Source: Corynebacterium occultum (GTDB lineage Bacteria > Actinomycetota > Actinomycetes > Mycobacteriales > Mycobacteriaceae). From it: a DNA stretch of 64,000 nt. The stretch spans positions 2,666,001 to 2,730,000 of the forward strand of contig NZ_CP046455.1 of the NCBI RefSeq assembly GCF_009734425.1, given 5' to 3'. Positions 53,810-62,108 of this stretch are shown in pieces; positions within the stretch are counted from its first letter, which is position 1, and each line of letters starts with the position of its first letter. The translations under genes and the position numbers were made by a program. The notes below the pieces were generated by a model. It was not told where the DNA came from. It ran no database searches and worked only from the letters and a program-made list of their open reading frames with translations.

Positions 53810-53830
53810 CTTGAGCAGATGCGACTCAAC
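53810..53830. promoter_or_regulatory. HspR operator (HAIR), distal copy
   Basis: CTTGAGC-N7-ACTCAAC keeps the exact 7-nt spacer, with one mismatch per arm to the HAIR consensus. Its centre is 51 bp from that of the proximal site, about five helical turns, which would allow two HspR dimers to bind on one face. Confidence 0.8.
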
Positions 53831-54504
53831 TTTAGTCTCGCCATCCAGTTTCATGACCGGCTGGCCCGATGACTTGCCAGCTTAATGCCCCCGCCAGATA
53901 TTCGGCTCCGGGAAAACCCCGATGCCCTCCAGACTGCTCACTCTTGAGCCCTGGCCCGGCGGGGCGGTTCAGCCCGGTGCGGCGGTTCAGCCCGGCGTGA
54001 TGGTTCGAACCGATGTGGCGGCACGGCCCGATATGGCGGTTCAACTTGGCACGACGGTTCAGCCCGGCGTGGCCAAGAAAGTCAGCTGCGCTCCTTGGCG
54101 AAAACATTGGGCACCTTCCCCATGACGCCACAACCCCCAGAACCCTCCCTGAGGACGAGGCATGGACAAATGAACACAAACTAATGAGAAAGGAAATCAC
54201 TATGATGCTTAGGAGGTTCAGGGTGCAGGATGCTGGAGCACCGACGTGGAATCACTCCCGGAGGTTCAAGAAGATGAACTACGGTCGCTTTAGCGGCTTT
54301 GGGGAGCACGACAAACGCCGGCAAGGAAGCAACCGAGACGGCTGAGTCTACCTGTCGGCACCTGCACCGGCCTCGGACCGCTTGTGTATCCCCACAGGAG
54401 AATCCCCACTCGAAACTACCAGTCACAGATCTGGGTGGTGGACCCTACCGGTGAAGCATTGAGCCTTAAGTATCAGAGATAAAGAAACTCCCGAGGTCTC
54501 CTTT
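53831..54504. other. Intergenic region between clpB and the pilus operon
   Basis: No convincing gene is present. The region contains the 18-bp tandem repeat described separately. At 54202-54345 a 47-codon frame with a GAAAGGA 7 nt upstream of its ATG encodes a basic peptide (MMLRRFRVQDAG onward), but it has no recognisable family. Base composition beyond 54140 is visibly less GC-rich than the genes on the left. Promoter or decay of a former gene is possible. Confidence 0.4.
53963..54070. repeat. 18-bp tandem repeat, six units
   Basis: Six consecutive 18-nt units run without gaps; the most conserved form is GGCGGTTCAGCCCGGCGT (units 1, 2 and 6 nearly identical, 3-5 more diverged). A six-codon period would be kept in any frame: plus strand AVQPGx, minus strand HAGLNR. 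Neither strand has a convincing gene around it, so it behaves as a minisatellite. Confidence 0.85.
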
Positions 54505-54561
54505 GGTGGGTGTGGCTGGTGGCTGAGATGCGCATAGCCTGCAATTACACCGACACCCACC
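54505..54561 (-). terminator. Hairpin downstream of the pilus operon
   Basis: GGTGGGTGT (54505-54513) pairs with ACACCCACC (54553-54561); the loop contains a second stem, GGCT/AGCC, around ATGCGCAT. It begins 19 nt after the stop codon of the tip pilin on the minus strand. No T-run follows, so it may act through Rho or only protect the mRNA end. Confidence 0.5.
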
Positions 54562-54580
54562 CGTTCGCAAGAAAATCTCC

Positions 54581-57500
54581 CTAGCCCTCACGGCGTTTGG
54601 TGTGGACGTACCAGGCCGCTGCCAGCAGCAGGATCGAGCTGCCCAATAGAACGCCCGGCCAGATGCCCCGACCGCCGGTCAACGGGAGTTCACCGGTGGC
54701 GATATTGGCGACATGAATCGACCAGGGTTTGCCCTCTGTCGGCTCCTCAATCCTGATCAGGCCAGAGTGATCAGTCTCCGAGTTGAGGCTGATCTGCAGA
54801 TCACCCAGAATCTCCGGCTCAGGATCCGCGGCGACGGTAAACCGCCACGGTTGCGGCATCAACTGCGCGCCGTTGCCACTGCGGGTTTCCACCAGGAAGT
54901 AGGTGCCAGGAACCAGCCGAGCGATAAAGCGCGAACCATCCTCGACGTTCGGATCCCACTGCATATCCTCAATTACGGCTTCACGACTGGGGCTTCCATC
55001 AGGCGACGCAGGATAAATGGCAAATGCTGCACCTTCCAGGGCCGTGCCATCGGCGTTTTCCTTCCGGACGGCAACCTCGCCGTCCTCCCGGAACAGGCTC
55101 TGGAACACCAGGGCCACGCCGCGGTCAATTTCATCGACTTTCGGGTTGTTGTCCAGAATGATGCTCGGGTTCCCCTGATCCAGAATCACCCGGGTCAGAT
55201 CACCATTGTCTTCGCCGGAACCGCGGTACCCATAGTTCGGCTGCACACGGAGCACATTGTCCTTGATACGTTCCGCCAACTCCGTGGAAGGCTCCTGGGG
55301 GATCACAGTGCAGGTGGTGCCTTCCGGGGCAAGCTGACTCCACTGTTGATCCCGACCTAGCTCAAAGATTCCGTTCTGGTCGAAGGGTGCCGGTTGCCCC
55401 GGCAGGAGCCGTATATCGCACTGGTAGTTGTATCTGAAGGTGTCGTCCTCCCGGACCACCATCACATCATTGTCTCCTTCCACGGTATGTGCGATACCCA
55501 TCTCGCTTTGTGGCACATAGAAAGCACGGGAGAAAGAAACGTGGGTGTTATTTACCGAGGTCAAGCTGACATCCTGAATGTTCAGGGCATCGGTCTGCAA
55601 ATGACGGATGGTCTCTCCCGCCGCCGGGTCTTCTTCCCAGCGCGTCATGCTCGCAGTACGGACCAGATCCTCAAAATCCTCAGGAATTCGCTCCCGGGCA
55701 GAAAGCCCGGTGAACGAACACACTGCGGAAGCAGGCAACCGCTGGCCGTTATCCCCCCAGGTCACTGGCTGTGGGTCCCCGCCGACGGGAGTCGGGGTGG
55801 TTCCGCCATAAGTGGTATCCAGTACCGGGTCATAGCACTGCCAAGTGATGTTCACCGGTGCATCGCTGTTAACCAGGTACGCGGATACGTCACCGAGCCG
55901 CTGGGTGTCATAGGAACTGGACACATGTAGGTCAGCACGAGCGCGCTCATAGTTGTTGGTGACGCGTAACGGGTACACGGTATCCACGAATTCAGCAGTC
56001 GCCACCCAGGTGGTGGATGCATGGGACTGGGTCGGGTCGACGGGATCAGCTGGCTCTTCGCCAAACCAGGCGGTGACGGTTGCGTCGTAACCGACAATCA
56101 TGTTCTGCCGGATTTCGCATTCGAAACCCACCGGGATCGGACGCGAGGGCACGGCAATCTGTCCGTTGGGATTATCCGGGTCCGGGATCAGCTCGGTGGC
56201 TTCGCCTTCTCCAGTCACCCGGAGTACACCGGTGATCGTCGGATCAGGCATATTGCCGCCCTGCTCATAGCGGGGGTCGACGCAGCGGTAGGAATAGGTG
56301 AATTCCTCCGTTCCCACCAGCTCCGGACCATCCCCTGACAGGTGGTTGTTGACTCTCAGCTGTACCTTGTCATAGACGTAGGTGTTCCAGATGGTCAGAG
56401 TACCCTGGAAATAAGGGTCCAACTCAGGAAGGTTCTGCCCGTTATCTGGCAGCAGTTCATCCACATTGGGAAGGGTTCGATCGCTAATAGTCAGCAGCAC
56501 CGAAAAGTTGTCCGCCTGCGGGGTGCAGTTGTCGGCGGCAGAACATGCTTGTTCCGGGGCATCCCAACCCGTGGCGTCAGGAGAAATCATCCACCGGGTG
56601 GACAGTTCCGCATTCGGTTCCGCCGCCACCCCAATGTCTTCAGTAACCAGGCATTCCGAGCCAACCGGAATCCCGGTGATCATCGCAGCTGTCGCCGGGT
56701 CGAAACGACCGATACCAAGCTCGTCTCGAGGCTGAACCACCTGACCGCCCAAGGTGCACTGATAGTTCAGATCGAACAGGCGGTTTCCGTCAATCGTTGC
56801 GACCCCCTCGCCGTCCACCTTCTTCTTCAGGTTGAAGCCACCCAGCTTCACCGTGTACCGGTGGTGAGCGCGAACTTCCTGCGGTAACAGAGTCTGGGTG
56901 ACGGTGTAACCCGCATCCGTGGTCGTGCCGGTACCATCCCAGGTGGTCTCCGGTCCCGCTGCAGAAACCAGATCCTCACCACCCACGGTGAAGGTGCATT
57001 CTGCCCCCACAGGCAGTGCCGGAGACCGCGGTTCACCGGACTCCAGCACACGGGACGCAGTGGCAACTTCATAACCGTTACGGGTACAGCTGTAGTTCAT
57101 CAGATATCGCTGCTGCCCCAGCACGGACTCCCGGATGTCATCCGCCGGGGTTCCATCGGGGTAACGCAACTCAGCGTTTAGGCGGATGCCTGCGGGAATC
57201 ATCACCGGTGAGTACCGGTGGGCGATATTCACCGTGGCGCTTTCTTCAGTAGTGGGGATTTCCACGGTCAGTCTCACCAGATCGTTGTCGGTGGTACTGC
57301 TGGATTGTCCTTGCTCAGCCGGTGTCGTCCACGTCGTGGCACGTTCCACCGCTTGATTAGTGGTGGTGTTCAACGTGATGGTGCACTGTGTGCCCTCCTG
57401 GACCTCTACATACCGGGTCTCGCCGGAGACCAAGGTCCACGTTCCCATGGTGTCATCGGAGCACTGATAGTTATAGGTGTAGTTGTCAGGAACAAGCTGG

Positions 57501-60235
57501 GCAGCATCGGGAATAGCAGCGGTCAACCCCGAGGAGTGTTGCAGCACCAGTCTGGTAGTCGCGATATCAAAGTGAACCTCAAGTTCTACATCAGCCGTCT
57601 CCCCTGCGGTTACCTCAACCGAGCCGGGTGAGAAGGACAGGTGGGCTTCTGCCCCGATGGGTGCGACGTAATCCGAGCTGAATTGGCAGATCGTGCCTGC
57701 CGGGAAACTCTCCAGGCCAGCAGTTCCACCGTCCGTGATGGTTCCCTCCCATTCGGTGGGCGTCACTGCCCCGGGCTCCCAACACTGCGCCCTCACCGGG
57801 ACCGCAGCCAGCAGCAGTTCTTCTCTAAACACCGGGTCATTGATCTCGGAGGCAACGTCGTGCCGCGAAGTCAGCTGCACGCTTCCCTCCTGTGCGCTCA
57901 ACGTCAGAGGAACCTCGACCGTGGTGGTCTCGCTGCCACCGGAAACCACCACGGTCGATGGCGCCGCCTGGGTGACCTCCACACCCGGCACAGTGGTGCC
58001 GGACTCGGTGACCGTGCAGTCAGCACCCACCGGAACACCGGTGATCCTGGTGGTCAAACCCGGGGTCACCTGGATCCCCGTCTGAGAGAAAATCTCCTGC
58101 CCCTCGGCGACACACCGCACATTAAGCAGGTAGCTCAGATCCTGACCTCGGTCGGCAGCGTCGCCACCCAGGCTGACGTTGATGCCCAGGGCGCCGATCT
58201 GCCGTTCGTAACTGTTGCGGATTTCCAGGGTAAACTCCCCGGACTGTGGAATGCGGATGTAGTTGGACTGGCATTCTCTGATACCGGTACCGGCTTCCCG
58301 ATAGTCAAGGCAGGCATCAGATGCCCACGTGGTGTTCAAGGTGAAGCCGTCGATGGACGGGGTGGAACCGTCCTCGGCGACTTCCTCGAAACCGCACTGC
58401 GTACCTACAGGCAGATCATCGATGATTGCGACGCCTGCTTCAGAGACGGTGGTGTACCCGGAAGTGACATCTGCCGGGTTGGTGCCCCCGCCTCCGAGTT
58501 CTGGGCGGTCATTGGGATTCGGGATATAGCGACAGAAGTAACGCACCGGGAACTGCCCCGGCACTTGGTTGGCAGGCACCGACTCCGCATCAAGGACTTT
58601 GTCGATCATCAGCGAACCAGTTTGCGCCACATAAGAGTTGTGGACTCCGATGGTGACCCCGTTCACGGAGGGATGTGAGTCCACCCGGAAAGAAAATTCC
58701 TGGGCGCTGTCCCCGGAGTCCAACTTGGTGCCACCGGTCACGGTCCATTGGGTCTGCAGATCCTGCAGGATCGGATCGGCTGGTGGGAATACCTCCCACA
58801 CGGTGCATTTCGCCCCTACGGGGATCCGCTGGGGAAACATCACGGACTGCTCGGCGAGCATATCCGTGAATTCGCCAGAAGCGATCTCCCGGCCTCCGGC
58901 CGTGCACTCATAACGGAAATCGAATTCGTATCCGCGTAATTGCTCCAGAAGTGCCTGCGGAGAGGCGCTGACCGTTTTGGCGAGGTGGACCGGGACCAGC
59001 TCCCGGTTGCTGAAAGTACAGGAAAGAGCGTCACTGGCCTGCAGGTTAACCCGAACACCGTTTTCTCCGATGGAGTCTGGGTTGACCTCGATATCAGGGA
59101 CCCCGGGCCGAATGATGGTGCAGCGGGCAGGCTTCCCGTCGATGGGAACCAGCTCGTAGGATTCCTGCTGCCGCTCAGTCAGCGTGACGGGTATCGATGC
59201 CCCAGATCGGAGACCGCGAATCTTCGTCAAGGCATTTCCCTGAGCCGAGGTGGTTAACTGGGCATTATCCACACTCACCCAATCTGGTGGATTACCCAGT
59301 GCCACATCAAACTGCCAACCCCGACCCGGGGACAGGACTTCCCCGTCAGCGTCCACCATCTCCTTGTTGACCTGGACACAGGCAGGGACACCAAAGTTCA
59401 CCATCTGACCGGGCACCGACCCAAGGCCAGTTCCCACTGCCCGCAGAACTTCCTGCGGATTAGTAGCCAATTGTTCGAGCATCCCCAGGACTGGCACGTT
59501 GGTCTTGTCTATGAGCCAGTTCAGACCAACCAGCGTTGTCCAGGTGGTGACTGTTCCATTCACGGAATTATTTCCCGCCGCGATGGGGATGACCCTGGTG
59601 CCTTCCTGCCTAAGCGCAGTGGCTGTTTTCACCGCATTCTCGATCTCAACGGTTTCGGTGGTATTGCCGGACAGCCACCGGTTGGAGCCGTTACGGTCAT
59701 GGTTTGGTGCTCCGCCGGCGAAAAAATATACCGTTTCGAAATCAACGCTACTATTCAAGACTTGTCTCAAACCCTTATCCCAGTTCGCCCCGTCCTCTGA
59801 ACCGCCTGGCCTGGTTAACCCGGTGATTTTCGCGTGCAGCTGGTTCACTCCCGCTTGATCCCGGACAGATACCGGATCCAAGGAAGTATTACGACTGCCC
59901 TGCGCCGGAGCATCAGTGGCGTAGGTATAAACACCGATTTGATGAACCGAACCCCGCATCCGGGTGACAAAGTCTCGCGCTGCCTGCTTGGTTTGCTCCA
60001 GTGTGCCAGCAGAGACATGACTGGAAAGATCAAATACCAGGGCTATTGACGCACCACACGTGCCGATCTGTGCTGGGGCCTGCTGTGCGGGGACTTCCTG
60101 AGCATCTGCCACAAATGGTTTCTGCGGCACCAACAACAAGGTCAGCAGCAGCACCACGATGGCGAAGATGCTGAACACGCGTTTAGCTGATGTTCGTAGT
60201 ACCGTCGGCATGGTGTCAGGGGAGATCACGGTCAT
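54581..60235 (-). CDS. Large pilus tip adhesin (SpaC-like) with vWA domain and LPLTG anchor
   Basis: The 1884-residue protein has a signal peptide, then a von Willebrand A-like domain (from CGASIALVFDLSSHVS, about residues 60-280). About ten modules of 90-130 residues follow, each with a Y-x-C and a later P-x-G-x-x-C cysteine (DUF5979-like). A CnaB/SpaA-type domain (EVAVRKENADGTALEGAAF, later FLVETRSG) and the sorting signal LPLTG (1850-1854) with TM and RREG tail end it. It is the last gene of the operon, the SpaC position, so a tip adhesin is expected. The metal site DxSxS reads DLSSH, with one residue altered. ATG 60235 directly follows AAGGA; GTG 60229 is better spaced. Confidence 0.88.
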   Translation of the reverse strand: MTVISPDTMPTVLRTSAKRVFSIFAIVVLLLTLLLVPQKPFVADAQEVPAQQAPAQIGTCGASIALVFDLSSHVSAGTLEQTKQAARDFVTRMRGSVHQIGVYTYATDAPAQGSRNTSLDPVSVRDQAGVNQLHAKITGLTRPGGSEDGANWDKGLRQVLNSSVDFETVYFFAGGAPNHDRNGSNRWLSGNTTETVEIENAVKTATALRQEGTRVIPIAAGNNSVNGTVTTWTTLVGLNWLIDKTNVPVLGMLEQLATNPQEVLRAVGTGLGSVPGQMVNFGVPACVQVNKEMVDADGEVLSPGRGWQFDVALGNPPDWVSVDNAQLTTSAQGNALTKIRGLRSGASIPVTLTERQQESYELVPIDGKPARCTIIRPGVPDIEVNPDSIGENGVRVNLQASDALSCTFSNRELVPVHLAKTVSASPQALLEQLRGYEFDFRYECTAGGREIASGEFTDMLAEQSVMFPQRIPVGAKCTVWEVFPPADPILQDLQTQWTVTGGTKLDSGDSAQEFSFRVDSHPSVNGVTIGVHNSYVAQTGSLMIDKVLDAESVPANQVPGQFPVRYFCRYIPNPNDRPELGGGGTNPADVTSGYTTVSEAGVAIIDDLPVGTQCGFEEVAEDGSTPSIDGFTLNTTWASDACLDYREAGTGIRECQSNYIRIPQSGEFTLEIRNSYERQIGALGINVSLGGDAADRGQDLSYLLNVRCVAEGQEIFSQTGIQVTPGLTTRITGVPVGADCTVTESGTTVPGVEVTQAAPSTVVVSGGSETTTVEVPLTLSAQEGSVQLTSRHDVASEINDPVFREELLLAAVPVRAQCWEPGAVTPTEWEGTITDGGTAGLESFPAGTICQFSSDYVAPIGAEAHLSFSPGSVEVTAGETADVELEVHFDIATTRLVLQHSSGLTAAIPDAAQLVPDNYTYNYQCSDDTMGTWTLVSGETRYVEVQEGTQCTITLNTTTNQAVERATTWTTPAEQGQSSSTTDNDLVRLTVEIPTTEESATVNIAHRYSPVMIPAGIRLNAELRYPDGTPADDIRESVLGQQRYLMNYSCTRNGYEVATASRVLESGEPRSPALPVGAECTFTVGGEDLVSAAGPETTWDGTGTTTDAGYTVTQTLLPQEVRAHHRYTVKLGGFNLKKKVDGEGVATIDGNRLFDLNYQCTLGGQVVQPRDELGIGRFDPATAAMITGIPVGSECLVTEDIGVAAEPNAELSTRWMISPDATGWDAPEQACSAADNCTPQADNFSVLLTISDRTLPNVDELLPDNGQNLPELDPYFQGTLTIWNTYVYDKVQLRVNNHLSGDGPELVGTEEFTYSYRCVDPRYEQGGNMPDPTITGVLRVTGEGEATELIPDPDNPNGQIAVPSRPIPVGFECEIRQNMIVGYDATVTAWFGEEPADPVDPTQSHASTTWVATAEFVDTVYPLRVTNNYERARADLHVSSSYDTQRLGDVSAYLVNSDAPVNITWQCYDPVLDTTYGGTTPTPVGGDPQPVTWGDNGQRLPASAVCSFTGLSARERIPEDFEDLVRTASMTRWEEDPAAGETIRHLQTDALNIQDVSLTSVNNTHVSFSRAFYVPQSEMGIAHTVEGDNDVMVVREDDTFRYNYQCDIRLLPGQPAPFDQNGIFELGRDQQWSQLAPEGTTCTVIPQEPSTELAERIKDNVLRVQPNYGYRGSGEDNGDLTRVILDQGNPSIILDNNPKVDEIDRGVALVFQSLFREDGEVAVRKENADGTALEGAAFAIYPASPDGSPSREAVIEDMQWDPNVEDGSRFIARLVPGTYFLVETRSGNGAQLMPQPWRFTVAADPEPEILGDLQISLNSETDHSGLIRIEEPTEGKPWSIHVANIATGELPLTGGRGIWPGVLLGSSILLLAAAWYVHTKRREG

Positions 60236-60277
60236 TCCTTCTAAAAGTCAGTACATGACAAGGCTGTGGGGAAAAAA

Positions 60278-61129
60278 TCATTGCTCAGCCCTTCGCCGAC
60301 GTAGTAGGAATAGACCCAGCAGAATCATCGCTAAACCTGCCGCCACGAGGCCTAGGACCGCGGCCTTGGTGCCGGCCAAACCCTCTCGCCTGGACTTATC
60401 AACCCTGCTGGCACCGGCCTTCTCAGGCTGCCCAGAGGGCTGTTCTGTGTTTCCTGGTGTGCTTTCCGACGGCCCCGATTCCCCCGGACTGCTGGTCTGC
60501 CCAGGTCCACCCGGTTCTGTGGTGGGTTCAGCCCCCTCCTGCCCCGGGATGGGATCAGGCTCTGGATCCGGCGCTGGACCACGGGTCGGGGTGCCAGCGT
60601 CAGCCTTCGCCTTGGGATACACCATGAAGGAGTACTCCCAGCCAGTGCCGGTGATATTGGTCATGGGCACGGTGATCACAAAAGGTTCGAATCTCAGCTC
60701 GACATCCTCAGGTGCGGTCACTGTGTACAGCCCCAGTGGCAGGTTGGCGAAGCGGACACGACCGTCGGGGCCTGTGTCCTCGGAGCGGTGATCAGTGAAA
60801 CGGTCAGCAGGGAACGCGAGAACCTCCTCGGCCTCCAGGTCCGCAGCCTGCCGCCAACCTTCACTGGTGCTCAGATCAATGTCGGCGACCCTTCGGATAT
60901 TCACGAGGACACCGACGTGAGTCTGTCCAGGCTCATCATCATTGAGGTTGGGGGCACGAAACTCCAGGGTGAGCTGGCCTAGCTGATGCACGTCCACAAT
61001 AGGAGCAGACGCGGCGATGACCGCAGGAACGACCGGGCGGGCGGAAGCAATCGGGGCAACCGTAACCCAGAGCAAGCCGAGGATTGCGGCCGCGGCAGTG
61101 GTGCGGACGAAACGTCGATTAGCGGACAC
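60278..61129 (-). CDS. Minor base pilin (SpaB-like)
   Basis: The 283-residue secreted protein has a signal peptide (ILGLLWVTVAPIASA), one CnaB-like pilin domain ending WEYSFMVYPKAK (a YPK pilin motif whose Lys could accept the shaft pilin), a Pro/Gly/Ser-rich spacer and a C-terminal TM with RRRRAEQ tail. The sorting signal reads LAGTK rather than LPxTG. Base pilins of corynebacteria are known to have variant signals handled by the housekeeping sortase. GTG 61129 is 8 nt after GGGGGAGGG and overlaps the sortase gene by 11 nt. Confidence 0.85.
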   Translation of the reverse strand: MSANRRFVRTTAAAAILGLLWVTVAPIASARPVVPAVIAASAPIVDVHQLGQLTLEFRAPNLNDDEPGQTHVGVLVNIRRVADIDLSTSEGWRQAADLEAEEVLAFPADRFTDHRSEDTGPDGRVRFANLPLGLYTVTAPEDVELRFEPFVITVPMTNITGTGWEYSFMVYPKAKADAGTPTRGPAPDPEPDPIPGQEGAEPTTEPGGPGQTSSPGESGPSESTPGNTEQPSGQPEKAGASRVDKSRREGLAGTKAAVLGLVAAGLAMILLGLFLLRRRRAEQ

Positions 61130-62030
61130 GGTGTCGTCCCTCCCCCGGAAGTGCTGCCGCACGCTTTCGGGCCAGCGCGCGCAGCCCCAGGAACAGAATG
61201 ACCAGCAGCACGATTACCACCAGAATCAGCACCCAGGTCATCCAGGTCTGCCATAGTCCCCCGTCGGTGAAGACCTCATCAAGCTCTTCCTCATCCATCG
61301 GAACGCGGGTCCCGCGAACCAGGAGACGATGAGAGTTGATGCCATAGGGAGTGCAGGTGATCAGCGTGAAAAGATCACGGCCCTCCTTCGGCTGGAGATC
61401 ATCGATCTCATTGGGCAGGACAACCTTGATTTGATCCACCTCATACTTCAGCGGCTCGCCGAGAACATCGAGGTAGAACGCATCGCCTTCGACAATCTCG
61501 TCCAAACGGTCGAACATTGTGGCGGTGGTCAGCCCGGTGTGGCCGGTCAATACAGAATGGTGGCCCTCGCCGCCCACCGGCAGTGCGGAGCCGTAGAGGT
61601 GGCCCAGCCCGCGCTGCAGAGTCTCCTCATCGGTGCCGTGATAAAGCGGCAGTTTCGAGTCAATCGCCGGGATCGCCACCGCCGCCATGGGCGCTTCCGG
61701 ATCCCCGGTGGGGTTTAACTGTTCCAGGTAATCGCGGTAGGGCGCGTTGTCCCTGGACACCCGCGCCAACCACGGATCCAGGATCGGGATATTGGTGTTG
61801 GTGTCGTTGTACTCCCGGGCGCGTTCCAACCAGGCTGCACGATCAACCTCAGGTACCTGGGTCTGTGAATTGCGGTAAGCATCCGCGATCGAGGCATGGT
61901 TGGCATTGCGCAGATACGTGACGGCAACCGGATAGAGCAACACGAGAATGCCGGCGATAACCAGAACAATCGGGATGACCTTATGGACCGTTGAGCGTTT
62001 AACCGCCCCAGCCTTTTCGACCACGGTCAT
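61119..62030 (-). CDS. Class C (pilin-polymerising) sortase
   Basis: The 303-residue protein has an N-terminal TM (VIPIVLVIAGILVLLYPVAV), the class C lid motif DPW (residues 85-87), catalytic His164 in LTGHTGL, Cys226 in LITCTPYGINSHR with Arg235, and a second TM near the C-terminus. It links shaft pilins by joining the LPLTG threonine to the lysine of the next pilin. ATG 62030 has AGGAG 8 nt upstream. It lies between shaft and base pilin genes, as srtA does in the spaA-srtA-spaB-spaC locus of C. diphtheriae. Confidence 0.95.
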   Translation of the reverse strand: MTVVEKAGAVKRSTVHKVIPIVLVIAGILVLLYPVAVTYLRNANHASIADAYRNSQTQVPEVDRAAWLERAREYNDTNTNIPILDPWLARVSRDNAPYRDYLEQLNPTGDPEAPMAAVAIPAIDSKLPLYHGTDEETLQRGLGHLYGSALPVGGEGHHSVLTGHTGLTTATMFDRLDEIVEGDAFYLDVLGEPLKYEVDQIKVVLPNEIDDLQPKEGRDLFTLITCTPYGINSHRLLVRGTRVPMDEEELDEVFTDGGLWQTWMTWVLILVVIVLLVILFLGLRALARKRAAALPGEGRHRVR

Positions 62031-62108
62031 GTCTGGTACTCCTGAATCTGGCCCGCCCAGCCACCACAGCAATTACCGCGGTGGCTGAGCAAACAACTGG
62101 GCCGTTGG

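Noticed and set aside
53832..54200. 122-codon minus-strand frame covering the 18-bp repeat
   Set aside because: No ribosome site or family; the HxGLNR periodicity follows automatically from the 18-bp unit length.
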